A stretch of 64,000 nucleotides of DNA from Massilia litorea (GCF_015101885.1 NZ_CP062941.1:1736001-1800000); one strand, 5' to 3'; shown: positions 8,926 to 17,388, counted from the first letter of the stretch. The notes: generated by a model not told the origin, from the letters alone. Translations and numbers: made by a program.

Positions 8926-9288
8926 TCAGGACGAGGACAAGACGAACTGGTTGCCGTCCGGATCCTTCATGATGGCGTAGGTACCCCAGGGCTGCTTCTG
9001 CGGTTCCGACACGAACTCGACGCCGCGGCTCAAGAGCTGGCGATAGGTCGCCTCGACGTCGTCGCAGGCGAGCGAACCGTTGAACTGGCTACCGATGCGG
9101 TCTTCCTGGCCCGGCGGCGTGAACAGGACAAAGCGCGTATCCGAAGCGCCGACGCGCAGCTCGATCCAGCGCTGGGGGCCGAAGGGCTGGTCGGTGATGA
9201 CGCGAAAGCCCAGCTTCTCGGTGTAGAAGGCGAGCGCCGCGTCCTGGTCGCGGGTCGGGATGCTGACGAATTTGATATGGGTGATCAT
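8926..9288 (-). CDS. VOC (glyoxalase/bleomycin resistance) family protein
   Basis: The 120-residue protein is a single vicinal-oxygen-chelate unit: two beta-alpha-beta-beta-beta modules starting ITHIKFVSIPTRD and ending DPDGNQFVLSSS. Metal positions fit His4 and the late glutamine/glutamate region, but substrate cannot be predicted. The start at 9288 has an AGGAG Shine-Dalgarno site; the frame stays open further upstream only because it overlaps the divergent HTH gene. The two starts are 75 bp apart, so the HTH protein may regulate it (inference). Confidence 0.85.
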   Translation of the reverse strand: MITHIKFVSIPTRDQDAALAFYTEKLGFRVITDQPFGPQRWIELRVGASDTRFVLFTPPGQEDRIGSQFNGSLACDDVEATYRQLLSRGVEFVSEPQKQPWGTYAIMKDPDGNQFVLSSS

Positions 9289-9363
9289 GCACGCTCCTGG
9301 TTGTTTGCCCGGCATTCTCGCACGGGATACCGGGCAGCTATAATCATCGTGACTATACTCTTC

Positions 9364-9687
9364 ATGATGCCAGTGACCACCTTCGATCCCTATGTACTCG
9401 ATGTGCTGATGCCGGACCTCGTCGGCCACGAAAAAGCGCCTTCGGCTTTCCTGATCTACGTGTATTTGTGGCACCGGATCGAGGCGGCCGGCGGGCGCGC
9501 CGTACAGCTCAGCTATGCGACGATCGCGCTCGAGGCTGGCCTGTCGCGCATCACGGCGCAACGCGCGATCGCCTTACTGCTGCGTCGGCAATTGATCAGC
9601 GCAACGAGCGCCTCGCGCACGGCGGTGCCGAGCTATCTGGTCCTGCGGCCATGGGCGGCGCGCAAGCGTCCCAGTGAGAATTCGTGA
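9364..9687 (+). CDS. Small helix-turn-helix DNA-binding protein
   Basis: A protein of 107 residues. Residues about 25-85 form a winged-helix-like unit (LIYVYLWHR...VQLSYATIALEAGLSRITAQRAIALLLRRQLI) resembling GntR/replication-initiator type HTH domains, with a basic end. No effector domain is present. ATGs at 9364 and 9367 are both possible; a TATAAT at 9339-9344 sits just upstream, so longer starts are unlikely. It is divergent from the VOC gene. Confidence 0.7.
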   Translation: MMPVTTFDPYVLDVLMPDLVGHEKAPSAFLIYVYLWHRIEAAGGRAVQLSYATIALEAGLSRITAQRAIALLLRRQLISATSASRTAVPSYLVLRPWAARKRPSENS

Positions 9688-9785
9688 TATTCAATATACA
9701 TATGGCTCTTGTAACATCTTGTTTCTTGCTTATATCGCTTTGTGGCAACACAATACCCTTCAGCTAACAACCCGAAGGATGCACC

Positions 9786-10847
9786 ATGCTGACACTGAAA
9801 CGCCTCGTCTCCGCGCTGACCCTGTGCTTCCTGAGCTTGCCTGTGCTGGCACAGACCGAAGCCGGGCCCGCATCGCAGCCCGCCGCGCCGGCGGCACCGG
9901 CCGCACAGGCCGCACCGGCCGCACCGGCGCCGGACGACGCGGAAGCTGCACCGCAAACCATCCTCGTTTCCGGCAGCCGCCCGGGGCCCGGCCTGTGGAA
10001 GGTCTCGAAGGGAGATCACGTGATGTGGGTCTTCGGCACGTATTCTCCGCTGCCCATCAAGATGGAATGGCGCTCGCGCGAAGTCGAGAAGGTGATCGCG
10101 CAATCCCAGGAATACCTGAAGCCGCCCGGCTCGGGCGTCAGCGTCGGCTGGGGCGCCGTGACGGCCCTGCCGTTCCTGATCGGGGTCAAGAAAAATCCGG
10201 ACGGCGCCGAACTGAAGGACGTATTGCCGCCCGAGGTGTATGCGCGCTGGCGGACGCTGAAACAGGTGTATTTCGGTGACGACAACGGCATCGAGCGCGA
10301 ACGTCCCGCGTTCGTCGCCGGCCAGCTGTCCGACCGTGCACTCAAGCAGGCCGGCCTCACGAATGCCGGCGAGGTCACCAGGACCATCGAAAAGATCGTC
10401 GACAAGCACCAGCTGAAGATTACCGACCCTTCGGTTCACGTCCAGGTCAAGAACCCGGGCCAGGCGGTACGCGACTTCAAGAAGTCGCCCATGGACGACG
10501 TCCCCTGCCTGGCCAAGACCATCGAGCGCCTGGAGAGCGACCTCCTCATGATGCGCGCGCGTGCCAACGCCTGGGCCATCGGCGAGTATGAGGACATTCG
10601 CAAGCTGAACTACGGCGACCGGGCTGCCTGCATGCAAGCCGTGACCAACAGTTCGCTCTCGAAGACCCAGCCGGAATTGCTGACCTTGAACGAGCGCGCG
10701 CTGGCCTCCTGGGTCGCCGCCGCGGAGAAGGCGCTGGCGACCAACGCCAGCACGTTCTCGGTGTTGCAGATCAAGGAAATCCTGGACCCGAAAGGCGTGC
10801 TCGCCACGCTGCAGGCCAAGGGTTATACGGTCGAGCCGCCGAAGTAA
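9786..10847 (+). CDS. TraB/GumN family protein, exported
   Basis: This 353-residue protein has a signal peptide (about 1-22, cut after VLA), then an alanine/proline-rich linker (about 25-55) and a TraB/GumN domain that begins with LWKVSKGDHVMWVFGT. The family includes TraB pheromone-shutdown and GumN proteins and has been proposed to be metalloprotease-like; the usual GTxH motif reads GTYS here, so the family histidine is missing and activity may be lost. It is monocistronic, ending 68 bp before a tRNA gene. Confidence 0.82.
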   Translation: MLTLKRLVSALTLCFLSLPVLAQTEAGPASQPAAPAAPAAQAAPAAPAPDDAEAAPQTILVSGSRPGPGLWKVSKGDHVMWVFGTYSPLPIKMEWRSREVEKVIAQSQEYLKPPGSGVSVGWGAVTALPFLIGVKKNPDGAELKDVLPPEVYARWRTLKQVYFGDDNGIERERPAFVAGQLSDRALKQAGLTNAGEVTRTIEKIVDKHQLKITDPSVHVQVKNPGQAVRDFKKSPMDDVPCLAKTIERLESDLLMMRARANAWAIGEYEDIRKLNYGDRAACMQAVTNSSLSKTQPELLTLNERALASWVAAAEKALATNASTFSVLQIKEILDPKGVLATLQAKGYTVEPPK

Positions 10848-10875
10848 GCGGACCTTTGCGGGCATTGATGCAAAC

Positions 10876-10905
10876 TTGTCACTGCCGCGCAAACTCGCGT
10901 AGAAT
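10876..10905 (+). promoter_or_regulatory. Probable promoter of tRNA-Gly
   Basis: TTGTCA (10876-10881) and TAGAAT (10900-10905) are separated by 18 bp and end 10 bp before the mature tRNA start, a normal layout for a sigma-70 tRNA promoter. Confidence 0.55.
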
Positions 10906-10915
10906 GCGTCGAGTC

Positions 10916-10989
10916 GCGGGTGTAGCTCAATGGTAGAGCAGAAGCTTCCCAAGCTTACGACGAGGGTTCGATTCCCTTCACCCGCTCCA
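10916..10989 (+). tRNA. tRNA-Gly (anticodon CCC)
   Basis: The 74-nt cloverleaf has acceptor arms GCGGGTG/CACCCGC, a D arm (GCTC-AATGGTA-GAGC), an anticodon loop TTCCCAA giving CCC, the T arm GGGTTCGATTCCC and an encoded CCA end. It closely resembles E. coli glyU. The 27-43 pair is a G-A mismatch. The gene reads GGG codons and borders an AT-richer sulfatase gene on its 3' side. Confidence 0.95.
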
Positions 10990-11008
10990 AATAGGCAACA
11001 GTAGGCCG

Positions 11009-12892
11009 CTAGTTTTCTGGGGCCCGGCGACCATGCTCATGTGCTCGCGCCAACAGTATATCAAACTGCTCTGCAAGGAGCTTCTCCTGCGCCTGATTCG
11101 CATGCGCTAACTGTTGCAAGATCCCTGCTTCCGGCTCAAGACGCTGCAACGGCCCCCCTTCGTCGAAATCGAACACCGGACTTTTCCACAGCATCCGCAA
11201 CTGAGCGTTATAGCTATAGAAAGAACCGTTGGACCAGATACCGCCACTTCCGTTGTACCACTCGCCACCGAAGCGAATGCTCCGAGGCGCCGGCTTGGCT
11301 GAGGCCAAATCAGAACCTTGCGACTCGATGCGAGCGTGTGCATTCCCATAAGCGCAATGCAAGGTCGGCGATATGTCGACGTGGCTGGTCGGACGCGAGA
11401 TGACGATGGAATGTGCCAAGCGGGGGTCATAAATGACGAGCGGGACATGATAAGACGCCTCGTTTAGCACCACTGTTTTTAGAAATCCCGCTTCCTGCCT
11501 GGTGCGCAGGCCGTGATCGGCCGTGAGCACAATAACGGTATTTTCGCGTACCCCATGACGCTCAAGAGCAGCAACCAATTCACCGAGACTGTCATCGACA
11601 GTCTTCAGACGTCGGTAACCCTCTTCGTACAATGCTTCCTTGCTTGCGCCGGAAGCAAGCCAAGGGCCATGCGTGAGTTGTGGCAAATACGCGTATATAA
11701 ACGGAGTGGAGGACTTTGCGCTTGCACCGATCCGGTCGATGAGCACACCAAGCAAGGCCTTGTCCTTGGCCAGGGGATCGCTCTCAATGTCCGTCGACAC
11801 CACATTACCGCCTAACTGCCGCACGGCCCAGTCATCGACAGGATAACGATGAGTGACCGGGTCAAACAGGGTGAAGTCATACCCTTGACCAACCAAGGAG
11901 GAGAATGCGCTTCTGTAAGGATTGGACCGGTCCAGCTTGACTGTTTTCTCCAAACGATAGGGTGGATAGAGGCCCGTCAAAATGGAAAACCGGGCGTAAC
12001 TCGTAAAAGGGTAAGTCGTAAAATGCTGCTGTGCGACCAATGCCTTGCTCTCGAGTGCCTCCATATTCGGTAGGCCTTTTTTCTTACCGAAAGAATAAAG
12101 TTCGTAGGGGATGGTTTCCATAAGGAAAAGCACGATATTGGGCTTGCTGCTGGCAGAAGCCTTCTTGGTTGTAAGTAGGCTATCTCCCTCGCAGGTGTAG
12201 TCAATTCTGCCAGCGACGATATCCTTACTGAGCGACGCGCTGCTGTCGCTACCAAATATTTCCGTTACCATCCTTGCAGCGACTGGAGCGTGATACAGGC
12301 CGCGCGGCGTTTGGTCGATGAGAACAGCACATGCGGCGATTGCACTGACCGTCACAGCAAAGAAAATTGCTAGCGGAAAGGCGGCATCGAAGCGTACGAA
12401 TAAAGAACGATGTCGATAATGGTACAAAATGACAATCGTCGTAACGATCGCAGCAAATTTGCAAAGTGACCGAATCGATACGTATTCAAAAATACTGCTC
12501 GGCCTTTCTCTTGCCCACGCCAACATAGGTGCGATCTGATCCCACGTCAGGAACTTCCCAGTGGACGCTAATACATTCATATGGAGGAAGGCCAGGGCAG
12601 TCGACGCAAGTGCCAATACGTAGACTGAACGGGTCGTACCTCTTTCTCCAACGAATCGATAAAGAATCACCAAGGCCAGTGGAATACCGAGCAACAACAA
12701 CCACAGGTCGGTAGCGAAAAAGCTGAGTTGCCAGAGAAAATCGATGCTCGTGGCGTCACGTCCAATTATCCGGCCCATGATCCGGTAGCCACCGTCTTCG
12801 AGCAGGTTATTTTTGATTGTTATAAGAAACGCAATCGCAATGAAATAAATCATGACGATTGCTGAATTGAGAGTTGGGAGACGTCGGAGCAT
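11009..12892 (-). CDS. Membrane sulfatase/phosphoethanolamine transferase-like protein (LTA synthase superfamily)
   Basis: The 627-residue protein has about five N-terminal membrane segments (within about 1-200) and a periplasmic alkaline-phosphatase-superfamily domain (about 250-560). The signature NIVLFLMETIPYELYSFG opens the metal site, FTTYPFTSYARFSILTG holds the likely nucleophile Thr/Ser, and VLTADHGLR carries the later metal ligands. Such enzymes transfer or remove phosphoalcohol groups on envelope lipids or glycans; the substrate is unknown. Base composition is visibly AT-richer than its neighbours and the gene abuts the 3' end of a tRNA, both suggesting acquisition by transfer. Confidence 0.82.
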   Translation of the reverse strand: MLRRLPTLNSAIVMIYFIAIAFLITIKNNLLEDGGYRIMGRIIGRDATSIDFLWQLSFFATDLWLLLLGIPLALVILYRFVGERGTTRSVYVLALASTALAFLHMNVLASTGKFLTWDQIAPMLAWARERPSSIFEYVSIRSLCKFAAIVTTIVILYHYRHRSLFVRFDAAFPLAIFFAVTVSAIAACAVLIDQTPRGLYHAPVAARMVTEIFGSDSSASLSKDIVAGRIDYTCEGDSLLTTKKASASSKPNIVLFLMETIPYELYSFGKKKGLPNMEALESKALVAQQHFTTYPFTSYARFSILTGLYPPYRLEKTVKLDRSNPYRSAFSSLVGQGYDFTLFDPVTHRYPVDDWAVRQLGGNVVSTDIESDPLAKDKALLGVLIDRIGASAKSSTPFIYAYLPQLTHGPWLASGASKEALYEEGYRRLKTVDDSLGELVAALERHGVRENTVIVLTADHGLRTRQEAGFLKTVVLNEASYHVPLVIYDPRLAHSIVISRPTSHVDISPTLHCAYGNAHARIESQGSDLASAKPAPRSIRFGGEWYNGSGGIWSNGSFYSYNAQLRMLWKSPVFDFDEGGPLQRLEPEAGILQQLAHANQAQEKLLAEQFDILLARAHEHGRRAPEN

Positions 12893-13209
12893 GTTGCTTC
12901 GTTACCAATTTTAGACATGGAGGAGAGTGTAGGCCTTATCCTACACGATCTCTTCAATTGATATGTCTATATAGTAACAAAAGTTCTGGTTGTGTAATAT
13001 TCAGCGCCTGCGGTGTATTTTTTTGTACACAAAGTAGTCGGCAGTGAATGCCCGGCAGTAAATCGCTCAATACTGAAGCGCACATGGCATCGGGCTGAGA
13101 GGCGATGCACAGCATGTCAGAACGGTTATCCAGAAATAGCATGCTGTGCACCAGTCTGACGTGGGTACTTTATTCACCAGCTACTGTGTGCTGCGTCTTT
13201 TTGACTTTG
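12893..13209. other. AT-rich intergenic region with a long inverted repeat
   Basis: This 317-bp stretch has no supportable gene. It contains the exact 11-bp inverted repeat TGCACAGCATG/CATGCTGTGCA (13106-13116 and 13140-13150, 23-bp spacer) and, near 13011-13030, a T-run flanked by GTGTA/TACAC. No T-tract follows the large repeat, so it is not a standard terminator. It may be the edge of the transferred segment. Confidence 0.6.
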
Positions 13210-13500
13210 TTAAAACGGCAGGGGCATATCGCGCTCGGGCGCAGGCAGCGAGATGTCGATCTCCTCGAAGGCCAGCGTCTCCAGCTGCAGCAATGCCAGC
13301 AGTTCCCCAGTCTGAAACGGTGCATAGGCCCGGAAACCGTTGGGTTCGAGCGATACCAGCATGACCGGTTGTGCCGGAAAATGTTCAGTGACCTTTTTCA
13401 GTACCGGCTCGGCGGCGCCGCGCACGGTGAACGGGGAGTCGACGAGCGCGACGATGATGGGCGAGCCGTGCGGCGCGAATTGCGTGACCTGTATCCGCAT
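13210..13500 (-). CDS. Small protein of unknown function, coupled to the repressor gene
   Basis: The ATG at 13500 overlaps the repressor stop (ATGA) and gives a 96-residue protein. It has alternating hydrophobic and charged stretches (SPIIVALVDSPFTVRG; VMLVSLEPNGFRAYAPF) and an acidic, proline-rich tail, with no membrane segment. I do not recognise the family. Tight coupling suggests it works with the repressor, perhaps as an antagonist or a second immunity function (inference). Confidence 0.6.
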   Translation of the reverse strand: MRIQVTQFAPHGSPIIVALVDSPFTVRGAAEPVLKKVTEHFPAQPVMLVSLEPNGFRAYAPFQTGELLALLQLETLAFEEIDISLPAPERDMPLPF

Positions 13501-14222
13501 CAGATCCGGTCGCTTTCCTTGCGCACCACGCGCCCGATGATCAGGCAGCTGTCGCCCTCGCAGGCGCGGCGGTAATAGGTGCGCTGGTCCGGGTTGTCGG
13601 AGGCCAGCCACCAGCGGCCGCCATCCTTCTGCATGCGCTTGACGACCGGCTCGCCATTAAAATTGACGGCAAAGACTTCGCCGACTGCCGGCTTCCGGTC
13701 GGCGGTATTGATGACGACGATATCGTCCTCGTACAAGGTCGGTTCCATGCTTTCGCCCTTGACGACGATCGCGATCAGCTTCGCCGGATTCAGCCGCTTG
13801 CGCTCGATCCAGTCGCGCCGCATGCCGACCGTGCCGCCATCGTGGTATTCCGGCTCGGTCTGGAAACCGGTGACCCCGGCGGACAGGCGTAATTTCACCA
13901 TCGGTACTTGCACAAAGGTGGCGTCGATGGCGTCCGACACGACCACGCGCATCGCGCCGGGGAAGAGGGCAGCCGGGTCCGTTCCCCGCAAGCCGTCGAT
14001 GATGGCGGCCGGCAGGCTTTTACCGGTCACCCTGGCAATCGCCAGCAATTGCTGCAGGCTGGGACTGTGTTTTTCGGTCTCCCAATGCGAGATGTTCGCC
14101 TTGGTATGGCCGCGCGCCGTACCGAGCTCGAACGCGAGTTTCGTCCCCAGCGCTTCGCCCGACAGGCCGGCCTCTTGCCGTGCTTCTTTGATCCAGTTGG
14201 CGATCATCGTTTTAAGTTCCAT
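13500..14222 (-). CDS. CI/LexA-type repressor (XRE HTH plus S24 peptidase)
   Basis: A 240-residue protein with an XRE-type HTH (about 5-70) and a C-terminal S24 peptidase domain (about 105-235). A115-G116 is a plausible autocleavage bond, S158 (GESMEPT) the nucleophile and K195 (EPVVKR) the general base, so it should be inactivated by RecA-stimulated self-cleavage like lambda CI. I chose the ATG at 14222 rather than 14252 because the longer form starts inside the operator region. Upstream lies a three-site operator array facing a holin-like gene. This looks like an immunity region left from a prophage or a domesticated switch. Confidence 0.88.
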   Translation of the reverse strand: MELKTMIANWIKEARQEAGLSGEALGTKLAFELGTARGHTKANISHWETEKHSPSLQQLLAIARVTGKSLPAAIIDGLRGTDPAALFPGAMRVVVSDAIDATFVQVPMVKLRLSAGVTGFQTEPEYHDGGTVGMRRDWIERKRLNPAKLIAIVVKGESMEPTLYEDDIVVINTADRKPAVGEVFAVNFNGEPVVKRMQKDGGRWWLASDNPDQRTYYRRACEGDSCLIIGRVVRKESDRI

Positions 14223-14231
14223 CGTGAAATT

Positions 14232-14294
14232 GTATAGCAACCCGGTTCGCACAAGTATAGAAATTCTCTACTAAAAAGTATAGTATTACTATAC
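14232..14294. promoter_or_regulatory. Three-site repressor operator array
   Basis: GTATAG recurs at 14232, 14255 and 14278, an exact 23-bp pitch as in lambda-type operators. The site at 14278-14294 is a perfect 17-bp palindrome (GTATAGTATTACTATAC). The one at 14255-14271 keeps the dyad with few mismatches (GTATAGAAATTCTCTAC). The one at 14232 keeps only the left half. All lie between the repressor start and the divergent holin-like gene, so the repressor probably controls both directions. Confidence 0.75.
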
Positions 14295-14337
14295 CGAGCT
14301 GAGGTATCTCAATGTACTGATGAGAAGAGGACGAGCG

Positions 14338-14568
14338 ATGAAATGGAAAATGGTGGAAATCTCGAGCATTGCTGGCGCGCTGGCGTCGATCGGCGCAGCG
14401 GTGACGCTGGAACGGGCCGGTGTCGCCTTCGGTATCGTGACCGGCTTGACGACTTGCCTCCTGAACGTGTTCTATATGCTCAGGAAGGACGCCCGCGAAC
14501 AGCGGCAAGCCGAGCTCGCCATCCGCGAGACCGAAGCCCGGCTGGCGGCACTCAAAGCGAAGGAGTGA
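14338..14568 (+). CDS. HP1-type phage holin-like small membrane protein
   Basis: The 76-residue protein has two hydrophobic segments (about 8-23 and 26-46), then a charged amphipathic tail (LRKDAREQRQAELAIRETEARLAALKAKE). This resembles HP1-family phage holins, which form inner-membrane lesions for endolysin release. Start 14338 follows an AGAGG site; an in-frame ATG at 14320 has no good site. It is divergent from a CI-like repressor and 2 bp upstream of an exported aldo/keto reductase. No endolysin or spanin follows, so a role other than lysis is possible. Confidence 0.6.
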   Translation: MKWKMVEISSIAGALASIGAAVTLERAGVAFGIVTGLTTCLLNVFYMLRKDAREQRQAELAIRETEARLAALKAKE

Positions 14569-14570
14569 AC

Positions 14571-15515
14571 ATGCAGCGCATTTCCAATGAACGCAGGACG
14601 CTGTTGGGTGCGATGCTCGCCGGCAGCGCCTGCGCGGCTGTGGGCACTTCACTGGCCGCGGCGCCGAGCCCGCTTGTCACAAGCCCGATCCTCACGCGCC
14701 CGATCCCGTCCTCCGGAGAGTTGCTCCCCGTCGTCGGCCTGGGCAGCTGGATCACCTTCAATGTCGGCGACGACCCCGCCGCGCGCGCCGCCTGCACGCA
14801 AGTCGTGCAGGCTTTCCTGGCCGGGGGCGGGAGGATGATCGATTCATCGCCAATGTATGGCTCGTCCCAGGCCGTGATCGGCCATGCGCTGGCGCAGCTG
14901 AAGCATCCGCCGATGCTGTTCGCGGCCGACAAGGTGTGGATCGGTTCCGGCGCCCGCGGCCCGGCCCAAGTAGAAACCTCGCGCAGGCTGTGGGGCGTGC
15001 GGCGGTTCGATTTGCTGCAGGTACACAACCTGCTGGCCTGGGAAGAACACCTGGCTACCCTGCAGCGCATGAAGGCTGCGGGACAGCTGCGCTATGTCGG
15101 CATCACCACCTCCGAAGGCCGGCGCCATGACGAGCTCATCAAAATCATGGAAACCCGGCCGCTCGATTTTGTCCAGGTCAGCTATAACGTGCTGGACCGT
15201 GAAGTGGAAAACCGGATCCTGCCGCTGGCGCGCGAGCGGCGCATCGGCGTCATCGTCAACCGGCCGTTTCGCCAGGGCGAGCTGACGCAGGCGCTGGCCG
15301 GCAAGCCGCTGCCGGGCTGGGCGGCGGAGATCGGCTGTACCAGCTGGGCCCAGGCGCTGCTGAAATTCATCATCGCCGAGCCGAATGTCAGCTGCGCCAT
15401 TCCCGCTACCTCGAACCCTGCTCACGCGCGCGACAACATGCTGGCCGCGCGTGGGCCCTTGCCCGACGGGACGCTACGCCGGCGCATCGCCGCGGACGTG
15501 AAGCGGCTCACATGA
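14571..15515 (+). CDS. Tat-exported aldo/keto reductase
   Basis: This 314-residue protein begins with a twin-arginine signal (ERRTLLGAMLAGSACAA) and continues as an aldo/keto reductase barrel (LPVVGLGSW; MIDSSPMYGSSQAVIG with the catalytic Tyr; DLLQVHN). It would reduce carbonyls with NAD(P)H; an exported member is unusual because the cofactor is cytosolic unless it is carried through Tat in the folded protein. AAGGAG precedes the ATG. It lies 2 bp after the holin-like gene and overlaps the DUF6064 gene by ATGA, so the three probably form one operon. Confidence 0.85.
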   Translation: MQRISNERRTLLGAMLAGSACAAVGTSLAAAPSPLVTSPILTRPIPSSGELLPVVGLGSWITFNVGDDPAARAACTQVVQAFLAGGGRMIDSSPMYGSSQAVIGHALAQLKHPPMLFAADKVWIGSGARGPAQVETSRRLWGVRRFDLLQVHNLLAWEEHLATLQRMKAAGQLRYVGITTSEGRRHDELIKIMETRPLDFVQVSYNVLDREVENRILPLARERRIGVIVNRPFRQGELTQALAGKPLPGWAAEIGCTSWAQALLKFIIAEPNVSCAIPATSNPAHARDNMLAARGPLPDGTLRRRIAADVKRLT

Positions 15516-16186
15516 GCGAGTGGTGGACGTACAGGCCGTCGGACCTGCTGATGTTTTCGAAGGCGACCTATTTTCGCCTGTTCGAACTGCAAAACCTGGC
15601 GCTGTGGCCGATCCACCTGCTCGCGCTCGGCGCCGGGATCGCGCTGCTGGTCTGCCTGGCGCAAGGCGGGGCCAGGGCGGGAAGGGCCACGGCGGTCCTG
15701 CTGGCGCTGGCCTGGCTGCATGTGGCCTGGCGTTATTTTGTCGAGCGCTATGCGACGATCAATACCGGCGCGCCATACTGTGCGCTCGGGTTTGCGCTGC
15801 AGGCCGTGCTGCTGTTCTGGCTGGCCAGCCGGAAAGATGCGCCGCGCCTGACGGAACCCGCCGGTTCGCTCGGCAAGCTGGCGCTCGGCATCGGATGCGT
15901 GGCGCTGGTGGTGTATCCCCTGCTGGCGCCGCTGGGCGGCCGTCGCCTGGCCGGGGCCGAGCTGTTCGGCCTCGCACCTGACCCGACGGTGGCCATGACC
16001 CTGGCGGCCTTGCTGTTGTGGCGTTCCGGCCCCTTCCTGTGGATTGTGCCCCTGCTGTGGTGCGCAGTCAGCGGCGCGACCTTGATGGAACTGCGCGCGG
16101 GCCAGGCCTGGTTGCTGCCGCTTTTAACCGTGCTGGCGGTCGGCGCGCGGCTGCTGGCCGCCAGGCGCGCCACGAATAAAACCTAG
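15512..16186 (+). CDS. DUF6064 family membrane protein
   Basis: A 224-residue integral membrane protein with about six hydrophobic segments and the typical start EWWTYRPSDLLMFSKATYFRLFEL. Function is unknown. Its start overlaps the aldo/keto reductase stop (ATGA), which suggests a membrane partner for that exported enzyme (inference). It converges on the aspartoacylase-like gene with a 4-bp overlap of the ends. Confidence 0.78.
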   Translation: MSEWWTYRPSDLLMFSKATYFRLFELQNLALWPIHLLALGAGIALLVCLAQGGARAGRATAVLLALAWLHVAWRYFVERYATINTGAPYCALGFALQAVLLFWLASRKDAPRLTEPAGSLGKLALGIGCVALVVYPLLAPLGGRRLAGAELFGLAPDPTVAMTLAALLLWRSGPFLWIVPLLWCAVSGATLMELRAGQAWLLPLLTVLAVGARLLAARRATNKT

Positions 16187-17301
16187 GAGCCGAGCAGGTT
16201 GCCGGCGCGGAAAGCGGTCGTGCCGGCGATCTTGCAGACGTGCATGCCACGCAGCAGGTGGCGGTGCGCCGTGCTTGCGAACAAAACGCCAGCGTGTTTC
16301 GCCCGCACCGGCGTCACCTGGCCGCTCACCGGATTGACGATTTCGGCCACCGCTTCGCCGGCCTCGACCTTATCTCCCAATGTTTTCAGGAAGACCAGCA
16401 CGCCCGCGTGGGGCGCGGACAGCGGCTCCACCGCTTCCAGCGGCGTCGGCGCGCAGCGCGCTTCCGGCAGCGGCGTGATCGGCAGGTCGAGCACGCCGTT
16501 GCGCGCCAGATATTGCAGCAGGGCCTCGGCATCCCGCTTGGCCAGTTCGTAACGCACGTCGTTCTCGCCGCGCAGCTCGACCGTGATAGCGACGCCGGCC
16601 GGCGGAATCGCGACCTCCGGCCCGAAGTGTTCCGCCAGGTCCCACCACAGGCGGCTGCAGGCTTCATCGAAGGGTTCTCCGCCCGACTCGCGCGCCAGCA
16701 ACAGCGCACGCGCGCCCATCAGGGTCGCCAGCGGCTGCACGGCGTCGGCCAGCGGTTCGCCGGCATACATGTGCAGCACCGCTTCGTTATCGCAATGCAG
16801 GTCGAGCATGATGTCGGCGTCGATCGCCATCGACAGCAAGGTTTTTTTGAGCAGCCCGCCGCTCGTCGTCGGCGCCCATTCTTCCAGCGATTGACGGGCA
16901 TGGGCGCGGATCAGGGCGACGTTCGCTTGCGCGTCCGTGCCCAGCTTTCCTTCGAGCGATTTCTTCAGGTCGCTCGCCACATGTTTATAGGCGCGGTTGA
17001 AATTCACCCCGGTGGATAAATCGTAGCGGCCGAAGGGCGTGCCGTGGATGGTCTGCGACAGCCCGATCGGGTTGGCGGCCGGCACCAGGATGATTTCTCC
17101 CTTGACGCGGCCCTCGGCATCGAGCCGGTCCAGTTCCTGGCGCAGGAAGTGGGCGACCAGCATCGCCGGCACCTCGTCCGCATGGAGCGAGGCCTGGATG
17201 TACACCTTTTTTCCATGGCCCGGCGTGCCGTAATGAAAAGAGGTCAATTGAAAGGTGGCGACGTTGTCTTCGATCGCGATCGGGTGTTTGGTCGAATGCA
17301 T
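16183..17301 (-). CDS. Succinylglutamate desuccinylase/aspartoacylase family protein
   Basis: The 372-residue protein is an M14-like zinc hydrolase. HADE (about residue 40) supplies two zinc ligands, LDLHCDNEAVLHMY (about 165) the third, and the later VAITVELRGEN the catalytic glutamate region. A C-terminal beta domain (about 290-372) resembles a barrel-sandwich lid. The family hydrolyses N-acyl amino acids or related amides; substrate is unknown. The ATG at 17301 fits the conserved start; the open frame upstream runs into the trmB promoter region. Confidence 0.85.
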   Translation of the reverse strand: MHSTKHPIAIEDNVATFQLTSFHYGTPGHGKKVYIQASLHADEVPAMLVAHFLRQELDRLDAEGRVKGEIILVPAANPIGLSQTIHGTPFGRYDLSTGVNFNRAYKHVASDLKKSLEGKLGTDAQANVALIRAHARQSLEEWAPTTSGGLLKKTLLSMAIDADIMLDLHCDNEAVLHMYAGEPLADAVQPLATLMGARALLLARESGGEPFDEACSRLWWDLAEHFGPEVAIPPAGVAITVELRGENDVRYELAKRDAEALLQYLARNGVLDLPITPLPEARCAPTPLEAVEPLSAPHAGVLVFLKTLGDKVEAGEAVAEIVNPVSGQVTPVRAKHAGVLFASTAHRHLLRGMHVCKIAGTTAFRAGNLLGS

Positions 17302-17388
17302 CGGCGGGCCTTGGGAAAGTCGGTATGAAGTCCGATTATGGCGCAGATTGCCTTTCTGATCACACGCGAATGCGTCAAGGGCGTAGGC

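Noticed and set aside
10916..16186. Complete prophage or integrative element at tRNA-Gly
   Set aside because: There is no integrase, no structural gene and no visible duplicate of the tRNA 3' end, so only a remnant or a domesticated region can be supported.
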